DNA of 64,000 nucleotides from Anaerolineales bacterium. Lineage in GTDB: Bacteria > Chloroflexota > Anaerolineae > Aggregatilineales > J027. The stretch lies in NCBI GenBank assembly GCA_020634155.1, contig JACKCI010000002.1:1612001-1676000 (forward strand). The letters run 5' to 3'. Below the pieces are notes generated by a model. The model was not told the DNA's origin. It saw only the letters and a program-made list of their open reading frames with translations, and searched no databases. Position numbers and translations under genes: made by a program. Of this stretch, positions 16,815 through 25,879 are shown piece after piece. Within the stretch, counting starts at the first letter, position 1, and each line of letters begins with the position of its first letter.

Positions 16815-17588
16815 TTATAGGGGTTTTCTTGCTATCAAGGCCCAAACCCGATGCGGCACCAAAAGCGGCGCTTCTGGAAAACGCTCGGACAAGATAGCGG
16901 CATGTTCAGCATCGAATTGTTGGACTTGCTCTGGTGTCAGGCTGGCTGCTACGCCCGAACTAGCGCGTATCCGTCCCCGCCAACCCTCATGGCTATACGG
17001 CACATCGACATCAAATGAAAATGTTTCTAAATCCTTGAACCCTGCCATGCTGACATCCGGTAGCCACTGGGCGTGAATGCCTGTGGTGCCACCAAAATGC
17101 CATGCGGGGTTATGCTGCACCACCAAGGTCTCCATCGCTTCGACCATGTTGCCGGGGAGGGGCAGCCAGTCAAAGTGGGCAATCACCAGCCAACCGCCAG
17201 CGACCAATAAGCGCCATACCTCTGCCGCTGCTTGTGGACGATCAAACCAGTGCCAGCATTGACCCGCCGTTACGACCTCAAAGCTATTGGTGGGCAATCC
17301 AGTATCCTCAGCCACCCCTTCCTGATAGGTAATGCTCACGCCCTCCTCAGCATCGAGACGTTGGGCTTCGGTCATAAGGGATACCGCTTTATCCAAACCT
17401 GTGACGATGGCCCCTTGTTTAGCAAAGCCACGGGCAAGGGTACCTGTTCCTGTACCTAAATCCAATAGGCGTTGGCCCGCCATGCCGATACCAAATTGGT
17501 CGTGTAAACGCTGAAAAAGCTTGGGGGGGAATCCAGCGCGGTAGCGTCCATAATCAGCAGCGGTCTTGCCAAAATCGACGTTATTCAT
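16815..17588 (-). CDS. Class I SAM-dependent methyltransferase
   Basis: 257 residues. Motif I is LLDLGTGTGTLARGFA (about 41-56), motif II VTGLDKAVSLMTEA, motif IV VVTAGQCWHWFDRP. The YRAGFPPKLFQRL start and QCWHWF are typical of the methyltransferase_11/ubiE-like group acting on small molecules. The substrate is unknown. It lies eight bases after the LysM lipoprotein gene and 20 before phnC, probably co-transcribed; a functional link to phosphonate uptake is not evident. Confidence 0.88.
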   Translation of the reverse strand: MNNVDFGKTAADYGRYRAGFPPKLFQRLHDQFGIGMAGQRLLDLGTGTGTLARGFAKQGAIVTGLDKAVSLMTEAQRLDAEEGVSITYQEGVAEDTGLPTNSFEVVTAGQCWHWFDRPQAAAEVWRLLVAGGWLVIAHFDWLPLPGNMVEAMETLVVQHNPAWHFGGTTGIHAQWLPDVSMAGFKDLETFSFDVDVPYSHEGWRGRIRASSGVAASLTPEQVQQFDAEHAAILSERFPEAPLLVPHRVWALIARKPL

Positions 17589-17596
17589 GACGACTC

Positions 17597-18469
17597 CTAG
17601 GGTTGGGGCGTGGGGATAATCAGAATATCCCCCGGATAAATAATAGAACTGGCACTGGTTAGGGCCTCGTTAGCGGCGACAATATCCTCGACCGTAACCC
17701 CAAAGTTTAGGCCAATGCTAAACAAGGTATCACCTTGCTGCACCACATAGGTTTGGACACCTTCGAGGGTGGGTTGTGGTAGCTCGGCGGGGATACCCTC
17801 TGGCTCGACTGTGACCTCTGCCTCCGTTGGAGTTGCGTTTTCGTCACTTTCAGCATCGGATTCGCAATCGGGAATGCGTATTTCTTGCCCAATGTAGAGT
17901 GAATTGGGGTTGGCGAATAGTTCAGGATTCACAGGATAAAAATCTTCAGTGGCTAGGCCATAGTCTAGCGCAATACTAAAGAGGGTATCGCCACCCTGCA
18001 CAATATAGATGCACTCATCCACCAGCACCTCGACATCGGTGGGGGTTGGTAGATTGGGCGCTTGGGATGGGGTTGGGGTATAGCTCGGTGTGGGGCTAAT
18101 CCCTGCATCGCCATAGTTGGGCGGGGCAACCGTTGCGATGTTGGGGGGCACATTAGTCACAGTTGGAGTTGGCGTGCGGGTAGGTGTCTCGGTCGGAGGT
18201 GGCCCTTCTACGGTGGATTGCTCATCTGCGCCTTGGGTATCATCCTCAACAGGCGGACCACCAACAACATCAGTTACAGGTGGTTTGGTAGGCGCTGGCG
18301 TAAAGGTTGGAATTGTCGGGCGCTGGGTCGGGGTCTGGGTATAATTTTGTTGAACTGTGTTGAGATTGACCTCACGTTGGGTGGGTTTACTTTGGCTGTC
18401 CGCCGCCTCACGAAAGCATCCATTCAACACCAACAGGGCAATCCCCAAGACCATTATCTGTTTCCACAT
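17597..18469 (-). CDS. Lipoprotein with two LysM domains
   Basis: 290 residues. A signal peptide with lipobox LNGC anchors it; residues about 30-135 are a Thr/Pro-rich linker, followed by LysM 1 (about 148-195, YIVQGGDTLFSIALDYGL) and LysM 2 (about 240-288, YVVQQGDTLFSIGLNFGV). LysM binds N-acetylglucosamine polymers, so it probably attaches to the cell wall. The start at 18469 follows GGGAGG; the longer frame to 18493 has none. It heads the leftward group with the methyltransferase and phn genes, divergent from the large kinase. Confidence 0.9.
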   Translation of the reverse strand: MWKQIMVLGIALLVLNGCFREAADSQSKPTQREVNLNTVQQNYTQTPTQRPTIPTFTPAPTKPPVTDVVGGPPVEDDTQGADEQSTVEGPPPTETPTRTPTPTVTNVPPNIATVAPPNYGDAGISPTPSYTPTPSQAPNLPTPTDVEVLVDECIYIVQGGDTLFSIALDYGLATEDFYPVNPELFANPNSLYIGQEIRIPDCESDAESDENATPTEAEVTVEPEGIPAELPQPTLEGVQTYVVQQGDTLFSIGLNFGVTVEDIVAANEALTSASSIIYPGDILIIPTPQP

Positions 18470-18602
18470 GACAACCTCCCAGTGCTTAATCATGGCGCTA
18501 TTCTAACACTGAGGACGCAGGTTAAAAAATAGTAACGAGATGACATAGTGAGGTTCGGCCTAGCTGTGTTAAAATGCCTATATTAAATAGGGGAGCTTGT
18601 GA

Positions 18603-21600
18603 ATGGTGCAGAACAAAGACGACACCTTTGAGGTTTTTCCAGTACGACCCTCTCCACCGCCCGCACCAACTGAGCGTCGGGTACGAAACTGGCTGACGTT
18701 TGGCTTGAGCTTTGGTGCATTGGCCTTGGCGTTGTTCGGCATTCTAGGGGCGTTGGTGATTGCTATTGATTTTCAACGCAGTCCCTTCTTGGGGGTGATT
18801 CTCAACCGTGACTTGGAAGTCCAGCGCGAAGGCCCTTTTGCTGATGAAAGCTGGTCCAGTTTGGATATGGGAATCCGTGCTGAGGACAAAATCATCGGGG
18901 CCGATGGCATTGAATTGCCGTCAGAAAAACCTTATAAGAACCTGCAAGCGATTTTAGATGAATTTGATAGTGGTGACCGTTTACGGCTCACGGTGTCACG
19001 CCCTGATGTGCGGAGTGGTATCCCACAAGCGGATAGTTGCCAACTCAACAGCGACCAAACCCGCAATGTATGTCAATTGACCCTCACGCTTGGCACCTTA
19101 CCCACCGTTGATTTTATTGGCTATTTCTTAATTGGGTATGTCACGGGTTTAGTTGCGCTGGGTATCTCGGCTTATGTGATGATACGGCGCACTAACCTGC
19201 GGGCGGCGCGGTTCTTGGTAGGTATTGGGGGTGCGATTGCGGTGCTGGAAACTGGCACCTTCAACCTGTTAACCACTCAATATGAGCCACTGGTTGTGCT
19301 GTGGATATTCGCAGGCTGTATGTTAGGGGCGGGCATGGTCAGCTTTAGCATGGTTTTCCCAACCAATATCCTGCTAGTTGACCGTACCCCGATTAGCCGT
19401 TTTGCGCCATTGCTACTAGGTTTGGTTGCAACCCTGATTACTTATGGCCTCTATCAAGATGGTGATGATGCCACGCTCTTTTTGCCGCTGATATTCGCAG
19501 GAGGGGGCATGGGGGTTATGATGGCCGTGATGTTCTGGCGGCGTCAATATACCACCTCCCCGATTTTCCGTGAGCAAGCCAGCTATGTTTTGATTGGCAC
19601 GACGGGTGTTGTCCCCGCGATTATCTGGGCCATTTATCAATTGGTGACCGATGGCGGCGCTCCAGTGTGGATGTTGCCGCTGGTGCAGGTCTCGGCCTTG
19701 TTGTTTCTGTTAAGCGTCGCCTATGCGATTGTCCAAGCGCGATTGCTCGAAACTGACCGCTTGATGCCGATGGTGGCGGTTTATACGGGGCTTAGTGGCA
19801 TTCTGGTTGTTGCCTATGCTGCGGTGGTGACAGGCTTGAGTACCATTGGGGTACGCTTTATCCAATCCGATAGCCCGATCTTGATTGCAGGGGTAGTGCT
19901 GGCGATTACGCTGGGCTTTGTGCCAATTCGCGCCCGTTTGCATGACCGCATCAATGAAATTGCGTTTCGGCGGCGGCGTCAGTACCAACAACGCCTTGAA
20001 ACGCTGCTGAACAAGCTAACCGACTCCATTAACTTGCGTGATGTAGAGAGTGCCGTCCGCACCGAGCTAGAGGATGCGCTAACGCCTTCGGATGTGATAT
20101 TGTTCTTCCGTGACAAGGAAGGTCAACTCTTCCGCGCCCATGAAAACCCCATGACAGGCCGCCCTGTAACCGACATCACCTTCCCCTTTGACTCAGGCTT
20201 GGTGGAATATTTGGAACGTGAGGCCAGTATCCTCTATATCGAAGATGAACGGGCGTTGCCACCTGCCATTATCAGCAATCGCTCGCAATTGGCGGTACTC
20301 AATACACCCGTGTTGGTGCGCTTGATGGGTCAACGCCAATTGAATGGTTTTATTGCACTGAGTAGCCGTCGTAACGGTGAACCCTACAATTATGAGGATT
20401 TGCAGTACATTGAGCGTGTTGCCGACCAAACGGCGCTGGCCCTTGAGCGAACCCAGATTGTAGAAGACCTTGAGCATCGGTTCCGCGTTCAAGACGTGTT
20501 GAGCCAAGTGTCACGTGCTTTGAGCTATGCCATTGATCTTGATACCTTGATGGAATTGCTCTATGCCCAGACCAGCCGCGTTATTGAAACCGATGTTTTC
20601 ACCATTGCGATTATGTCGGAGAACCGCAACGAGATGTACTACGCCTTCTATGTCGAAGGTGATGAGCGTTTGGAACATCTTGAGCAACTCTATTGGGCGG
20701 TTGGGCGTGACCTTATCAGCGAAGTGGCAATCAACCAACAATTGGTGCGAACTAATGACTATGTGACCACCTCCCAACGCCTCTATCCCAATGCCGAGAT
20801 TTTGCACCATACCCTTAAAGCATGGATGGGTGCGCCGCTGATGGCTGATACGGCTACGGGTATCCTCGGTGTGATGGCTCTTGGTACCACTGACGCCACC
20901 ATCCGCTATAGCGATGAGCAGGTGCAGTTGTTCCTTGACATTGCCAGTATTGCGGCCAGTGCTATTAACAAAACACGGCTGTTTGAAGCTACCCGCACCC
21001 GTTCCGAACAGTTGGAGGCGCTGAACCAGATTTCCAGCCAGCTTTCAACCGAAATTGGTGACGTTGACCGCCTGCTTGACCTGATTTCACGGAGCGCTAT
21101 CAACATTTTGAAGTGCGAGGCGGGTAGTCTGTTGCTGACGGATGAGGAGACCAATGAGTTGGTCTTCCAAGTGGCACTTGGCCCCGGCTCCCAAACATTG
21201 ATTGGGCAACGTATCCCCAAAGAGCGCCCCAGCCTTGCGAATGAGGCCTTGTTGCGTAAAGAGCCGATTATCGTGAACAACACCCAGTCCGACAAGCGCT
21301 GGCACGGGGAGGTCTTGCATGATGAAGATGAAGACGACCAACCCAGTTTTCATTCACGGGCTATTCTGACCACCCCACTCTTGGCACAAGGTGTCCCCGT
21401 TGGGGTGCTACAGGTTTTGAACAAGCGTGATGGTAGCCCCTTCTCGAATGAAGACGCGACCTTGCTTACCACCTTTGCCGCCCAAGCCGCAGTTGCTATT
21501 CAAAATGCGCGGCTGTACGCTTTGCAAGATGAGCGCTTGCTGCAACGTATTGAGGAACTCGAAGGTCTTTCATCCATTGACCAATCGCTGAATCAATCAT

Positions 21601-22799
21601 TGGAATTGCAGACCGTTGTCCAAGTTACGCTGGATTGGGCAGTGAAGCAATCCGGTGCTAAGGCGGGCATCTTAGCTATCCTGAATCAAGATATTGAAGA
21701 TTCAATGCAACTGATTGGTAGCACGGGCTATCCAGAAAGCTCGATTTTCTATGAGAGCCAGATTGGGCAAAATATCTCGACTGAGGAGGGTATTTGGGGG
21801 CGTGTGGTTCGCACGGCTCGCCCATCTTTTACCCGTGACTTGAAGACCGACCCAGACTACATCGAAACCTACCCTAGTGCTGTGAATCAAATCATCGTGC
21901 CGATTATCAGCGCCAATGAAGTGATTGGTGTCTTGATGGTCGAAGGGGACGCCGAGACCGAGCTAACTTTGCTCGACATGGAGTCGTTAAGCCGTTTGGC
22001 TGACCACGCCAGCCCCGCCATTACCAACTCGCAGCTATTTGAGCAATTGCGGCACCAGCAAAAGGCCCGTGCTGACTTTGTACGATTCATTGCCCATGAA
22101 CTCAACAACCCGATGACCGCTATGAAGGGCTATACTGACCTGCTGATGCGCGGGGTAGTTGGGCCACTCAATGAGCAACAATCCAATTTCCTTGAGACGG
22201 TTTACAACAACGTCAACCGTCTGGAGGCCTTGGTCAACGACCTGCGCGATGTGGAAGCCCAAGACGCCAATCAATTGTCCTTGGAAATGGGTACGGTTAA
22301 CTTTGTACAGGTCATCCGCGAGTGTTTGCGGAACCTGCAACAAGCCTTTGACAAGAAAGAGCAGAAGGTGGTGCAGCAATTCACCGAAGACCTGCCCGCA
22401 ATTTGGGCTGACCATCGGCGTTTGGTGCAAATCATGATGAACTTCATGACCAATGCCAACAAGTACACGCCTGTTGGGGGCAAGGTAACGGTGGTAGCAG
22501 AAGCGGCCACCAACGTTTGGGATACTGAGGGCGTGCGGCGCGTGCTGCACATTCAAATTAAGGACACCGGAATTGGTATTTCCGATGAAGACCTCAAGAA
22601 AATCTTCAAAGAGAAATACTTCCGTACCGATAATGCCAAGGACTCCGGTGAACCGGGGACGGGTCTCGGTATGGTCTTGACGCGTGGCTTGATTTTGCAG
22701 CACGGCGGGCAAGTGTGGGTCGAAAGCAAGATTAACGAAGGCTCGACCTTCCACTTTACGATTCCATTGGCGACTGAGATTATGCGTGAAGGGGCATAA
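18603..22799 (+). CDS. Very large multi-GAF sensor histidine kinase
   Basis: 1398 residues. One membrane helix (about 28-52), an exported PDZ-like segment (about 60-140, MGIRAEDKIIGADGIEL), then about eight to nine helices (175-445), four GAF domains (about 465-610, 625-785, 805-985, 1000-1145), HisKA with His1165 in AHELNNPMTAMKGY and HATPase_c (about 1260-1392, KDTGIGI, GTGLGMVLTRGLILQHGG). The phosphoacceptor motif HELNNP differs from the HELRTP of the other two kinases. There is no receiver in the gene or next to it, so its partner is unknown. TAA is followed at once by the ATG of the dehydrogenase. Confidence 0.93.
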   Translation: MVQNKDDTFEVFPVRPSPPPAPTERRVRNWLTFGLSFGALALALFGILGALVIAIDFQRSPFLGVILNRDLEVQREGPFADESWSSLDMGIRAEDKIIGADGIELPSEKPYKNLQAILDEFDSGDRLRLTVSRPDVRSGIPQADSCQLNSDQTRNVCQLTLTLGTLPTVDFIGYFLIGYVTGLVALGISAYVMIRRTNLRAARFLVGIGGAIAVLETGTFNLLTTQYEPLVVLWIFAGCMLGAGMVSFSMVFPTNILLVDRTPISRFAPLLLGLVATLITYGLYQDGDDATLFLPLIFAGGGMGVMMAVMFWRRQYTTSPIFREQASYVLIGTTGVVPAIIWAIYQLVTDGGAPVWMLPLVQVSALLFLLSVAYAIVQARLLETDRLMPMVAVYTGLSGILVVAYAAVVTGLSTIGVRFIQSDSPILIAGVVLAITLGFVPIRARLHDRINEIAFRRRRQYQQRLETLLNKLTDSINLRDVESAVRTELEDALTPSDVILFFRDKEGQLFRAHENPMTGRPVTDITFPFDSGLVEYLEREASILYIEDERALPPAIISNRSQLAVLNTPVLVRLMGQRQLNGFIALSSRRNGEPYNYEDLQYIERVADQTALALERTQIVEDLEHRFRVQDVLSQVSRALSYAIDLDTLMELLYAQTSRVIETDVFTIAIMSENRNEMYYAFYVEGDERLEHLEQLYWAVGRDLISEVAINQQLVRTNDYVTTSQRLYPNAEILHHTLKAWMGAPLMADTATGILGVMALGTTDATIRYSDEQVQLFLDIASIAASAINKTRLFEATRTRSEQLEALNQISSQLSTEIGDVDRLLDLISRSAINILKCEAGSLLLTDEETNELVFQVALGPGSQTLIGQRIPKERPSLANEALLRKEPIIVNNTQSDKRWHGEVLHDEDEDDQPSFHSRAILTTPLLAQGVPVGVLQVLNKRDGSPFSNEDATLLTTFAAQAAVAIQNARLYALQDERLLQRIEELEGLSSIDQSLNQSLELQTVVQVTLDWAVKQSGAKAGILAILNQDIEDSMQLIGSTGYPESSIFYESQIGQNISTEEGIWGRVVRTARPSFTRDLKTDPDYIETYPSAVNQIIVPIISANEVIGVLMVEGDAETELTLLDMESLSRLADHASPAITNSQLFEQLRHQQKARADFVRFIAHELNNPMTAMKGYTDLLMRGVVGPLNEQQSNFLETVYNNVNRLEALVNDLRDVEAQDANQLSLEMGTVNFVQVIRECLRNLQQAFDKKEQKVVQQFTEDLPAIWADHRRLVQIMMNFMTNANKYTPVGGKVTVVAEAATNVWDTEGVRRVLHIQIKDTGIGISDEDLKKIFKEKYFRTDNAKDSGEPGTGLGMVLTRGLILQHGGQVWVESKINEGSTFHFTIPLATEIMREGA

Positions 22800-23696
22800 A
22801 TGAGCGAAAAAGTAGGGTTTATTGGGTTAGGAATTATGGGTCAGGGGATGACCCATAATTTATTAAAAGCGGGTGTTGACCTCACCGTGTGGAACCGCAC
22901 CCGCAGCAAAGCCGAGTCGATAGTGACGGCGGGCGCTCAATGGGCAGATACGCCTGCTGCATTGGCTCACCAGTGTGACATCATCATCACGTGTGTCAGT
23001 GATACCCCTGATGTCGAGGCGGTGATTCTAGGTGAAGACGGCGTGCTGGCGGGCATCAAGGCTGGGGCGCTGGTGATTGACATGAGTACCATCAGCCCCC
23101 ATGCCACCCGTGAAATTGCCGCCAAACTTGCGGAGAAGGGCGCACACATGCTTGATGCGCCGATTAGTGGCGGGAGCGAAGGGGCTGCCAAGGGTACCCT
23201 CAGCATCATGGTTGGGGGTGATGTGGTCCAGTTTGACCGCGCCATGCCATTCTTCCAAGCGATGGGCAAAGCCATCACCCATGTCGGGGAGCAAGGCGCG
23301 GGGCAGATGGTCAAGCTAGTCAATCAAGTGTTGGTGGTGATTACGGGCCTTGCGGTGAGTGAAGCGATGGTCTTTGCTCAGGCAGGCAGCTTGGACTTGG
23401 AGAAGACCCTTGCCGCTGTCAGCCAAGGGGCAGCCGGGAGTTGGATGTTGAGCAACCGTGGCCCGCAGATGATTCAGCGTGATTGGCGGCCCGGCTTTAC
23501 CATTGACCTCCAGCAGAAAGACTTGCGCCTTGTCCTTGAAGCCGCTGACCAGATGGGTGTTCCCGCCTTGGGTACCAGTTTGGTCTTTAATCTCTACCGC
23601 ACCTTGCAGCAACAGGGGCTTGGCAGTGAGGGCAACCATGCTTTGGTCAAAGCGTTAGAGCATCTTTCCGGTTTTCGGGTCGGTGATGGGGTATAA
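22800..23696 (+). CDS. Beta-hydroxyacid dehydrogenase (HIBADH family)
   Basis: 298 residues. N-terminal Rossmann motif GFIGLGIMGQGM, NR in VWNRTRSKAE pointing to NADP(H) preference, substrate loop DAPISGGSEGAAKGTL and catalytic Lys in QMVKLVNQ, with DLQQKDLRL in the C-terminal helical domain. The family includes 3-hydroxyisobutyrate dehydrogenase, tartronate semialdehyde reductase and GLYR; the exact substrate cannot be fixed. Start directly abuts the kinase stop (TAAATGA). Confidence 0.93.
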   Translation: MSEKVGFIGLGIMGQGMTHNLLKAGVDLTVWNRTRSKAESIVTAGAQWADTPAALAHQCDIIITCVSDTPDVEAVILGEDGVLAGIKAGALVIDMSTISPHATREIAAKLAEKGAHMLDAPISGGSEGAAKGTLSIMVGGDVVQFDRAMPFFQAMGKAITHVGEQGAGQMVKLVNQVLVVITGLAVSEAMVFAQAGSLDLEKTLAAVSQGAAGSWMLSNRGPQMIQRDWRPGFTIDLQQKDLRLVLEAADQMGVPALGTSLVFNLYRTLQQQGLGSEGNHALVKALEHLSGFRVGDGV

Positions 23697-23737
23697 TCGC
23701 TTGCTGATGGTTATGGTTTCTTAAAGAAAGGATTAGC

Positions 23738-24319
23738 ATGACATCCGCAGCCGAAGAGTTAAAAGCACGTATCCTTGCCGAGGGTAAAAACCTTGGGGAT
23801 GGGATTCTCAAGATTGACAGTATCCTCAATCACCAACTCGATACCCAATTAATGATGGCGTGTGGCGAAGAATTTGCACGCCGTTTTGCTTCATATGGGG
23901 TTACCCGCATCTTGACCGCAGAGGTCTCTGGTATTGCACCCGCAATGGCTGCGGGCTATGCCATGAAAGTACCCGTAGTGTATGCCCGCAAGACCAAACC
24001 TGTGACCATGTACGGGCCTATTTTTCTTGAGACGGCACCCAGCCATACTAAGGGCATGGAAGTCAATTTGATGGTTTCGGCAGAGTTTATGCCTGCTGGT
24101 GAGCGCGTGCTGATTATTGATGATTTCTTGGCAAGCGGCAAGACGCTCAAAAGTTTGGTACGGATTGTGCGTGAGGCCCAATGTACACTGGTTGGTATCG
24201 GCTGTGTAGTCGAGAAAACATTTGAAGCAGGGCGTGAAATCCTCTCTAAATATGACATTCCTATCGAAACGATTGCACAAATCGTCTCAATGGATGATGG
24301 GCAGATTGTTCTGGCATGA
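23738..24319 (+). CDS. xpt: Xanthine phosphoribosyltransferase
   Basis: 193 residues, the normal length. Opens with the Xpt-type ELKARILAEGKNLGDGILKIDSILNHQ; the PRPP loop is VLIIDDFLASGKTL, and TAEVSGIAPAMAAGYAMKVP and FARKT-like YARKTKP are typical. Converts xanthine plus PRPP to XMP. ATG follows AAAGGA. Four-base overlap with guaA couples it to the enzyme that aminates XMP to GMP. No purine riboswitch fits in the 41 bases before it. Confidence 0.95.
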   Translation: MTSAAEELKARILAEGKNLGDGILKIDSILNHQLDTQLMMACGEEFARRFASYGVTRILTAEVSGIAPAMAAGYAMKVPVVYARKTKPVTMYGPIFLETAPSHTKGMEVNLMVSAEFMPAGERVLIIDDFLASGKTLKSLVRIVREAQCTLVGIGCVVEKTFEAGREILSKYDIPIETIAQIVSMDDGQIVLA

Positions 24320-25875
24320 TCGCAGCGATTGATGCCCGTTTAGAAGGTATTGCGATATTGGATTATGGGTCACAATACACCCAACTGATTGCACGGCGTG
24401 TCCGTGAAGCGGGTGTGTATGCGGCTCTCTATGCGTGGGATACCCCGGCTGAGACCGTTCTAGCACTTGAACCCAAGGGAGTGATTTTGTCTGGTGGCCC
24501 CAACAGCGTCTATGGAGAAGGTTCACCGACGTTGCCCACTTGGGTGCTACAGAGTGGCTTGCCTGTGCTGGGCATCTGCTATGGCATGCAGTTACTCACC
24601 CATGCCCTTGGTGGCAAGGTAGCCCATGCTGATAAACATGAATATGGTACCGCCACCTTCCAGCATGACAGCACCTGTCGCCTCTTTGCCAACTTGCCTG
24701 ATGATATCCAAGTGCTGATGAGTCACGGTGACCGCATTGAGATGCCCCCGTCTGGCTTTGTGCCAGTGGGTTATACTGAAAACTCGCCCTATGCTGCCAT
24801 CGGCGATGATAAGCGCCGCATTTATGGGGTACAGTTCCATCCCGAAGTGGTGCATACCCCACGCGGCAAGGACATCCTCGCCAACTTTGTGCATACTATT
24901 TGCGGCTGCGAGTCCAACTGGACGATGCTCAATTTTGTTGAGCAGGCCATCCAAGATGTGCAAGCGCAAGTTGGTGATGGTCAAGTTGTGCTGGGTCTCA
25001 GCGGGGGCGTCGATTCGATGGTGGCCGCTACCCTCTTGCACCGTGCCATTGGCGACCAACTGACGTGCATCTTTGTCAATACAGGCCTGATGCGCTCCTA
25101 TGAGCCGGAAAGTGTTGCCCAAACCGTGCAGCAAGTGATTGGGGCGCGACTAGTAGCCATTGATGCCAGCGAGCGCTTCTTAGACAAGCTACAAGGCGTG
25201 ACCGACCCCGAACACAAGCGCAAAATCATCGGTGAGATTTTTGTCCGCATTTTTGAGGAAGAAGCCGCCAAGATTGAAAACGCCCGTTTCTTGGCGCAAG
25301 GTACCATCTACCCCGATGTGATTGAATCAGCAGCCAAAGAGCGCCCTCATGCCCGCGTGATTAAGACCCACCACAACGTTGGCGGCCTGCCCCAAGACAT
25401 GACCTTGGAGTTGGTCGAGCCATTGCGCTATTTGTTTAAGGATGAGGTGCGACGGCTAGGGCTGACCTTGGGCTTGCCGGAAGAGCAGGTCTGGCGTCAA
25501 CCCTTCCCCGGCCCCGGTCTAGCGATTCGCTGCTTGGGCGAAATCACCTTTGAGCGCTTGGAAAGTCTGCGTCATGCTGACCTCATCTTCCGTGATGCGC
25601 TCCAAGCGGCTGGCCTTAATCGCAGTGTGTCGCAAGCCTATGCTGCCCTGCTGCCCGTCAAAAGTGTGGGGGTCATGGGCGACCAGCGCACCTATGCCGA
25701 GACCATTGTGCTACGGGCGGTTGTCACTGAAGATTTTATGACGGCGGACTGGGCACGGTTGCCTTATGACCTGTTGGCTGAGGTCAGCCGCCGCATTGTG
25801 AATGAAGTGCTAGGAGTGAACCGCGTTGTTTATGACATTAGCGCTAAACCACCTGCAACGATTGAATGGGAATAA
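24316..25875 (+). CDS. guaA: GMP synthase (glutamine-hydrolysing)
   Basis: 519 residues. The class I glutamine amidotransferase domain (about 10-200) has nucleophile Cys88 in GICYGMQL and the His/Glu pair in VQFHPEV; the ATP-pyrophosphatase domain has the P-loop LGLSGGVDSMVAA, and the C-terminal dimerisation domain ends PPATIEWE. Makes GMP from XMP, ATP and glutamine. Together with xpt it forms a two-gene xanthine-to-GMP route. The following lipoprotein gene begins four bases after its stop. Confidence 0.97.
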   Translation: MIAAIDARLEGIAILDYGSQYTQLIARRVREAGVYAALYAWDTPAETVLALEPKGVILSGGPNSVYGEGSPTLPTWVLQSGLPVLGICYGMQLLTHALGGKVAHADKHEYGTATFQHDSTCRLFANLPDDIQVLMSHGDRIEMPPSGFVPVGYTENSPYAAIGDDKRRIYGVQFHPEVVHTPRGKDILANFVHTICGCESNWTMLNFVEQAIQDVQAQVGDGQVVLGLSGGVDSMVAATLLHRAIGDQLTCIFVNTGLMRSYEPESVAQTVQQVIGARLVAIDASERFLDKLQGVTDPEHKRKIIGEIFVRIFEEEAAKIENARFLAQGTIYPDVIESAAKERPHARVIKTHHNVGGLPQDMTLELVEPLRYLFKDEVRRLGLTLGLPEEQVWRQPFPGPGLAIRCLGEITFERLESLRHADLIFRDALQAAGLNRSVSQAYAALLPVKSVGVMGDQRTYAETIVLRAVVTEDFMTADWARLPYDLLAEVSRRIVNEVLGVNRVVYDISAKPPATIEWE

Positions 25876-25879
25876 GTCC

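Noticed and set aside
23697..23737. Purine riboswitch before xpt
   Set aside because: Expected for xpt genes, but the gap of 41 bases is too short and shows no purine-aptamer core.
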